Source: a virus
Length of the DNA: 31,076 nt
Direction: 5' to 3' (one strand)
IMG/VR virus record: IMGVR_UViG_3300035664_000056
Span: 1 to 31,076 of that record
Positions 28,060 to 31,076 of the stretch are shown piece by piece; position 1 is the first letter of the stretch, and each line of letters opens with the position of its first letter. A program made the translations under genes and the position numbers. The notes under the pieces are model-generated. The model ran no database searches. It worked only from the letters and a program-made list of their open reading frames with translations, and had not been told where the DNA came from.

Positions 28060-28648
28060 AAACTGGGATAAGTACCAGCATTACAAGCATAAGAGTGATA
28101 TGAAGTGGTTTAAATGTTATGGTCGTGATATTTTAAATGACCCTGATTTTATGAAAATGGATGATATAAAGCAAGCAACTTTATTCAAATTATGGTGTTT
28201 AGCTAGTGAGTCAAATGGCAAATTACCACAAGTATCAGATATTGCTTTTAGATTTAGAAAACCTATCAGCTTTGTAGAAAAATTAGTAAAGGAATTAGAT
28301 ACTTGGCTCATAAGAAATGAAAGTATAGAGAAAGTCTATACAAATACTATAACAGATAAGAGTAGATTAGATAGAGATAAGATAATAAAACCCATTGTGC
28401 GGTTTGAAGAGTTTTGGAATACATATCCAAATGTTCGTAAAAATAATAAGAAGGGTTGTTTAGAAAAATGGCAAGCAAAAGACCTTGACTTAATAGCTGA
28501 TAAAGTTATAGGCTATGTCAATATGATGAAAGAAACTAAATCATGGAAAGAAGGGTTTGTGCCAGCACCTATGACATTACTTAACCAAGAAAGATGGGAT
28601 GATGGAACTGTAACTAATATACGCAAAGTTTGGGAAGGTGGCATTTAA
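28049..28648 (+). CDS. Replication initiator / helicase-loader-like protein
   Basis: Three ATG codons stand in a row; the third (28049) has GGAG at 6 bases and gives the usual start RIKNWDKYQHYKHKSDMKWF. Residues 1-95 are like a winged-helix phage replication domain (ILNDPDFMKMDDIKQATLFK, then LWCLASESNG). Residues 115-195 carry FEEFWNTYPNVRKNNKKG, KWQAKDLD and FVPAPMTLLNQERWDDG, the FW-YP and P-TWL-N-RW type of end seen in phage proteins that bring in the replicative helicase (lambda O/P- or DnaT-like). The helicase gene follows directly, sharing a base (TAATG), which supports the role. 199 residues. Confidence 0.8.
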   Translation: MRIKNWDKYQHYKHKSDMKWFKCYGRDILNDPDFMKMDDIKQATLFKLWCLASESNGKLPQVSDIAFRFRKPISFVEKLVKELDTWLIRNESIEKVYTNTITDKSRLDRDKIIKPIVRFEEFWNTYPNVRKNNKKGCLEKWQAKDLDLIADKVIGYVNMMKETKSWKEGFVPAPMTLLNQERWDDGTVTNIRKVWEGGI

Positions 28649-29571
28649 TGAATTTAGGAGAGGTCATTGATAAGCTAACCGTAAGTCAATCAACTATTCA
28701 AGAATTTTATAATGAGGGGTATAGCCATGCAGAGTTTAAAGTTAAAAGTACGGATATATTTGCTAATGACTTGGTCAAGTATTTTGGTGAGGAAATTCAT
28801 AGTGGTAAATCGCTTGGCTGGGTTAAGACGGAAGATAAGTTCCGTGTTAGGATGGGGGAAATAAGTTGTCTGACTGGGGTCAGCGGTCATGGTAAATCGC
28901 TCTGGATTTCACAAGTAATATTAGCAATGATGAAACAGAATACTAAATGTTTGATTGCTAGTATGGAAATGAAACCAGTGCTTACTCTTTCACGCATGCT
29001 GATAAATACATTAGGTTCAGCAGAGCCAACAGATGAATATATTAAAACATGGACAGATAGAGCAAAAGATAAATTATTTATTTATGACCAGTTAGGAACT
29101 ACTACTTCAGAAGATATGTTTGCAACTTTATTTTACGGACGTCATGTTCTTGGTTGTGAAGTGTTTGTTATTGACAGCCTTATGAAAATGAGTGATATTT
29201 CAGAAGAGTCTTTAGAGAAACAAAAATTGTTTGTTGATAAGTTAGCTGTAATTAGTCGTGATTTAAACATACATATCTTTTTAGTGGCTCATACTCGTAA
29301 GATGAAAGATGAGTCAGAGATACCTGACGCTACAAACATCATGGGCAGCAGCCATATTCGTAACCTCGTAGATAACATCATTATGGTTTGGAGGAACAGG
29401 GCTCGTGAGAAATTAGTAGATGAAGGAAAAACTCCAGAAGAAGAATTAAAAATTATTCCTCATGCTAAAGTATTTGTGCAAAAGCAACGCAATGCACAAT
29501 GGGAAGGTTCATTTAACTTTTGGTTTGACCCTAAAGGTCTTAAATACAAGGAGAGTCCAAATGCAAGGTAA
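28648..29571 (+). CDS. DnaB-type replicative helicase, no primase domain
   Basis: The start at ATG 28648 (TAATG overlap) is preferred over TTG 28630. Residues 50-300 form a RecA-like ATPase core: Walker A GVSGHGKS (77-84), a strand with CLIASMEMKP (101-110), Walker B EVFVIDS (171-177) and LVAHTRK (212-218). This is the DnaB/Twinkle helicase domain order. The N-terminal 45 residues are too short for a DnaB N-domain or a primase. It probably unwinds phage DNA at the fork after loading by its neighbour. 307 residues. Confidence 0.87.
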   Translation: MNLGEVIDKLTVSQSTIQEFYNEGYSHAEFKVKSTDIFANDLVKYFGEEIHSGKSLGWVKTEDKFRVRMGEISCLTGVSGHGKSLWISQVILAMMKQNTKCLIASMEMKPVLTLSRMLINTLGSAEPTDEYIKTWTDRAKDKLFIYDQLGTTTSEDMFATLFYGRHVLGCEVFVIDSLMKMSDISEESLEKQKLFVDKLAVISRDLNIHIFLVAHTRKMKDESEIPDATNIMGSSHIRNLVDNIIMVWRNRAREKLVDEGKTPEEELKIIPHAKVFVQKQRNAQWEGSFNFWFDPKGLKYKESPNAR

Positions 29572-29752
29572 GGATACAATAAATGATTTTTTAAAGGCTA
29601 TACAAAAGCATTTTGGTGAAGTAGAATATAAAATAACAACAAAAGATGGTGTAACATTTAGAAAAACGAAAGGATGGAGAGATGATAAAATTCAATTTCA
29701 ACCTAACAAGAATGAATTTACCAATATTAATAACCAAACTAAAGGAACTTGA
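29561..29752 (+). CDS. Small basic phage protein, unknown
   Basis: ATG 29561 follows AAGGAG closely (8 bases) and overlaps the helicase end by 11 bases; upstream starts lie inside the helicase gene. The 63-residue product has INDFLKAIQKHFGEVEYKIT, then TFRKTKGWRDDKIQFQPNK. Its small beta-rich middle and many Lys and Arg suggest nucleic acid binding. No family is known to me. The next gene starts inside it. Confidence 0.6.
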   Translation: MQGKDTINDFLKAIQKHFGEVEYKITTKDGVTFRKTKGWRDDKIQFQPNKNEFTNINNQTKGT

Positions 29753-30068
29753 TTTTAGTAAGGTTTGGAAAATACAAGTGACTGAAAAAAAACCCATACG
29801 TAATTTAAGCCAAAATGATTTATACTGGACATTACTTGAAGGTTTATCAGACCATTTAGGTTATACTAAAGATGAGTTGCATGAACTTATGAAATACAAG
29901 TACCTTAAATACGCTAAAGAAATAGCTGGTCAACCTGTAATAGTTGTTCCTTCAACTGCTGATTTAGATACAGCTCAATTTGCTGAGCTTATTGAAAATG
30001 TATTAAGATTTGCTAACGAATATGGATGCTCATTTCAAGATGGTTTACCGCAATACGAAACTCACTAA
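29682..30068 (+). CDS. ninB: NinB/Orf-like recombination protein
   Basis: The 128-residue product has KIQVTEKKPIRNLSQNDLYW, then GLSDHLGYTKDELHELMKYK and VPSTADLDTAQFAELIENVL with FANEYG. The order R-L-QN-LYW, LGYTKDELHE, PST-LDT-F-E-I is that of NinB, the lambda Orf protein, which loads or replaces SSB on DNA and helps annealing recombination. GGATGGAG lies just before the ATG. It overlaps the genes on both sides. Good family match from memory. Confidence 0.85.
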   Translation: MIKFNFNLTRMNLPILITKLKELDFSKVWKIQVTEKKPIRNLSQNDLYWTLLEGLSDHLGYTKDELHELMKYKYLKYAKEIAGQPVIVVPSTADLDTAQFAELIENVLRFANEYGCSFQDGLPQYETH

Positions 30069-30321
30069 ATTATTAAGACAATTACCTTGTCAACATTGTG
30101 GCATACAATCTGAAACAGTTTGTGCTGCTCACCGTAACGAGGGAAAGGGAATGGGTCTTAAAAATTCTGACGCATTATGTGCAGCACTATGTGTAGAGTG
30201 CCATGTTCAATTAGACAATGGAAAAGAACTGACACGAGAAGAACGTAGAGATATGTGGAATAGAGCATATATAAAAACCATGCAATATCTTTTTGAACAT
30301 GACATGATAGGAGTTAAATAA
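30040..30321 (+). CDS. HNH-like zinc protein (DUF1364 type)
   Basis: I choose ATG 30040 (VYRNTKLTKLLRQLPCQHCG), because upstream starts lie deep in ninB and this opening is the usual one. The 93-residue product has Cys17-x-x-Cys20, Cys28, AAHRNEGKGMGLKNSD with His31, and LCVECHVQLDNG with Cys51, Cys54 and His55. This matches small phage HNH-like nuclease proteins encoded in the nin region. It may resolve or nick recombination intermediates. The overlap with ninB is 29 bases, long for this genome. A GVK end and TAATG link it to the next gene. Confidence 0.75.
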   Translation: MVYRNTKLTKLLRQLPCQHCGIQSETVCAAHRNEGKGMGLKNSDALCAALCVECHVQLDNGKELTREERRDMWNRAYIKTMQYLFEHDMIGVK

Positions 30322-30602
30322 TGGGCAAAGGAAGTGCACCTAGACCTTTTACAGATAGAGAAGTATTTGAGGATAACTGGGATAAGATATTTAAAAAAGA
30401 AGGTATTACTTTAACTGAAGAAGAGTTAGCTAATGTTCTTATCATAGAAGATATTGTTAAGCATCACCGTAAAAAACAAAATAGTGATGATGTATCACCA
30501 CACACTTATGAATACGAACTCAATAAGTCTACCGGTGATGTAGAGAAAAGATTTAAAGACGGAATATCTAAACCTAACGAAAGTCAATTTGATGGCAACT
30601 AG
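30321..30602 (+). CDS. Small phage protein with GKGSxPRP start
   Basis: The start overlaps the previous stop (TAATG). The 93-residue product begins GKGSAPRPFT, has FEDNWDKIFKKEGITLTEEE and a charged middle (DIVKHHRKKQNSDD). The opening GKGS-PRP-S/T and NWD-IF is familiar from many phage nin-region proteins of unknown role. The second half is disordered and polar. The last 11 bases overlap the next gene. Confidence 0.68.
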   Translation: MGKGSAPRPFTDREVFEDNWDKIFKKEGITLTEEELANVLIIEDIVKHHRKKQNSDDVSPHTYEYELNKSTGDVEKRFKDGISKPNESQFDGN

Positions 30603-30909
30603 CCCAACGCAGTTAAGTCTTAAAAAATTACGAGAAGAAGGATACACATGTTGGATTACAGAGCATTGGAATAGTTATGCTAGGATACGTCAAGATTTAT
30701 TTGGTTTTATAGATATACTAGCTTTAAAGGGAAAAGAAACATTAGCTGTGCAAACAACTACAGCAACAAATATGTCAGCTAGAGTAAAGAAAATAGCAGA
30801 CCATGAGAATGTAGGTGCAGTTCGTGAAGCTGGTTGGACTATTCATGTACATGGTTGGCACCAAGACGATAAGAAGAAGTGGCATTGTAAAGTTAAGGAC
30901 ATATCATGA
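30592..30909 (+). CDS. Restriction-endonuclease-fold phage protein
   Basis: ATG 30592 is chosen over the TTG just before it. The 105-residue product has SLKKLREEGYTCWITEHWNS, RIRQDLFGFIDILAL (32-45) with Asp41, LAVQTTT (51-57) and VGAVREAGWTIHVHGW. The helix, D, strand, QTT layout is similar to PD-(D/E)XK folds, but Gln54 and Thr56 stand where E and K are expected. I recall this 'DLFGFID-LAVQTT' family in phages. It may bind or cut DNA junctions; catalysis is doubtful. Overlaps on both sides (11 and 4 bases). Confidence 0.72.
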   Translation: MATSPTQLSLKKLREEGYTCWITEHWNSYARIRQDLFGFIDILALKGKETLAVQTTTATNMSARVKKIADHENVGAVREAGWTIHVHGWHQDDKKKWHCKVKDIS

Positions 30910-31076
30910 GTAACACAGATAAAATACTAGCTTACCTTACAGAACCTAGAACTATAAATGAAATAGCACAGCATATAGAATCTAACTATCCTATTACAAA
31001 AAATATACTAACAGACATGAGAGATAAAAATATTATTCATGCTTATAAAGATAACGATAATAGACTTATGCACTAC
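30906..31076 (+). CDS. Winged-helix protein, 3' end missing
   Basis: The ATG overlaps the previous stop (ATGA) and the frame stays open to the window end, so the protein is partial (57 residues seen). NTDKILAYLTEPRTINEIAQ, then PITKNILTDMRDKNIIHAY and DNDNRLMHY follow the helix-helix-recognition helix-wing order of a winged helix-turn-helix. It is probably a regulator of phage genes, similar in type to the minus-strand gene at 24699-24962. Confidence 0.72.
   Translation, partial: MSNTDKILAYLTEPRTINEIAQHIESNYPITKNILTDMRDKNIIHAYKDNDNRLMHY

Noticed and set aside
1-31076. Signs of lysogeny (integrase, excisionase, attachment sites)
   Set aside because: None seen. The two winged-helix proteins alone do not show a lysogenic switch, though part of the genome is outside the window.
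1-31076. tRNA genes
   Set aside because: I noticed no cloverleaf-like stretch in the few intergenic gaps, all of which are short.

Overview
The window is a piece of an AT-rich tailed-phage genome, most likely a podovirus. The evidence is a scaffold and capsid pair, a P22-like tail stabilisation protein, a T7 gp13-like small GNAT-fold protein, large glycine-rich ejection proteins, and no tape measure or tail-tube gene. Genes are packed tightly, mostly through TAATG, ATGA or about 11-nt overlaps. Both ends are cut: the scaffold gene runs in from the left and a small winged-helix gene runs off the right. No terminase, portal, DNA polymerase, RNA polymerase or integrase is seen inside the window. 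Two clues point to a PQQ-using host. The main one is a 23-codon gene for a PqqA-like pyrroloquinoline quinone precursor peptide at 25788-25859, whose sequence resembles PqqA of methylotrophic Betaproteobacteria (Methylophilaceae). The other is the general resemblance of the gene set to freshwater and marine podoviruses. The host assignment is inference, not proof.

Layout. Positions 1-22421 on the + strand form the late region. It holds the scaffold, the major capsid protein and a hairpin, a small conserved protein, then a three-gene glycan-modification group (TPR-glycosyltransferase, FkbM methyltransferase, DXD glycosyltransferase). These are followed by the head-tail adaptor, fibre and tail genes (5397-13596), including a 1201-residue fibre built of NTAVG-type repeats interrupted three times by the same module. 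Next come the ejection proteins (13593-19020), a lysis-like cluster (19020-20534), a DEDD exonuclease fused to a zinc ribbon, and two genes of unknown function. A hairpin plus T-run at 22395-22428 probably ends late transcription.

Positions 22410-27610 form a minus-strand early block. Two promoter candidates of identical design (TTGACA-N16-TAAGAT) drive it. The right-hand one serves several tiny membrane peptides, a DUF1071 annealing protein, a YqaJ exonuclease and an SSB-like protein, then a SleB-like hydrolase, small regulators, a DUF3310 protein and a PD-(D/E)XK protein. The left-hand one serves a shortened beta-clamp and two unknown proteins. The pqqA-like gene sits alone on the + strand inside this block, between ssb and the SleB-like gene.

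Positions 27711-31076 on the + strand are the replication and recombination region: small phage genes, a replication initiator or helicase-loader-like protein, a DnaB-type helicase without a primase domain, a NinB-like protein, an HNH-like zinc protein, a nuclease-fold protein and a winged-helix protein. Together these suggest a phage that brings its own initiator, helicase, clamp and annealing recombination system but may rely on the host polymerase, and that feeds an extra cofactor precursor into host metabolism during infection.
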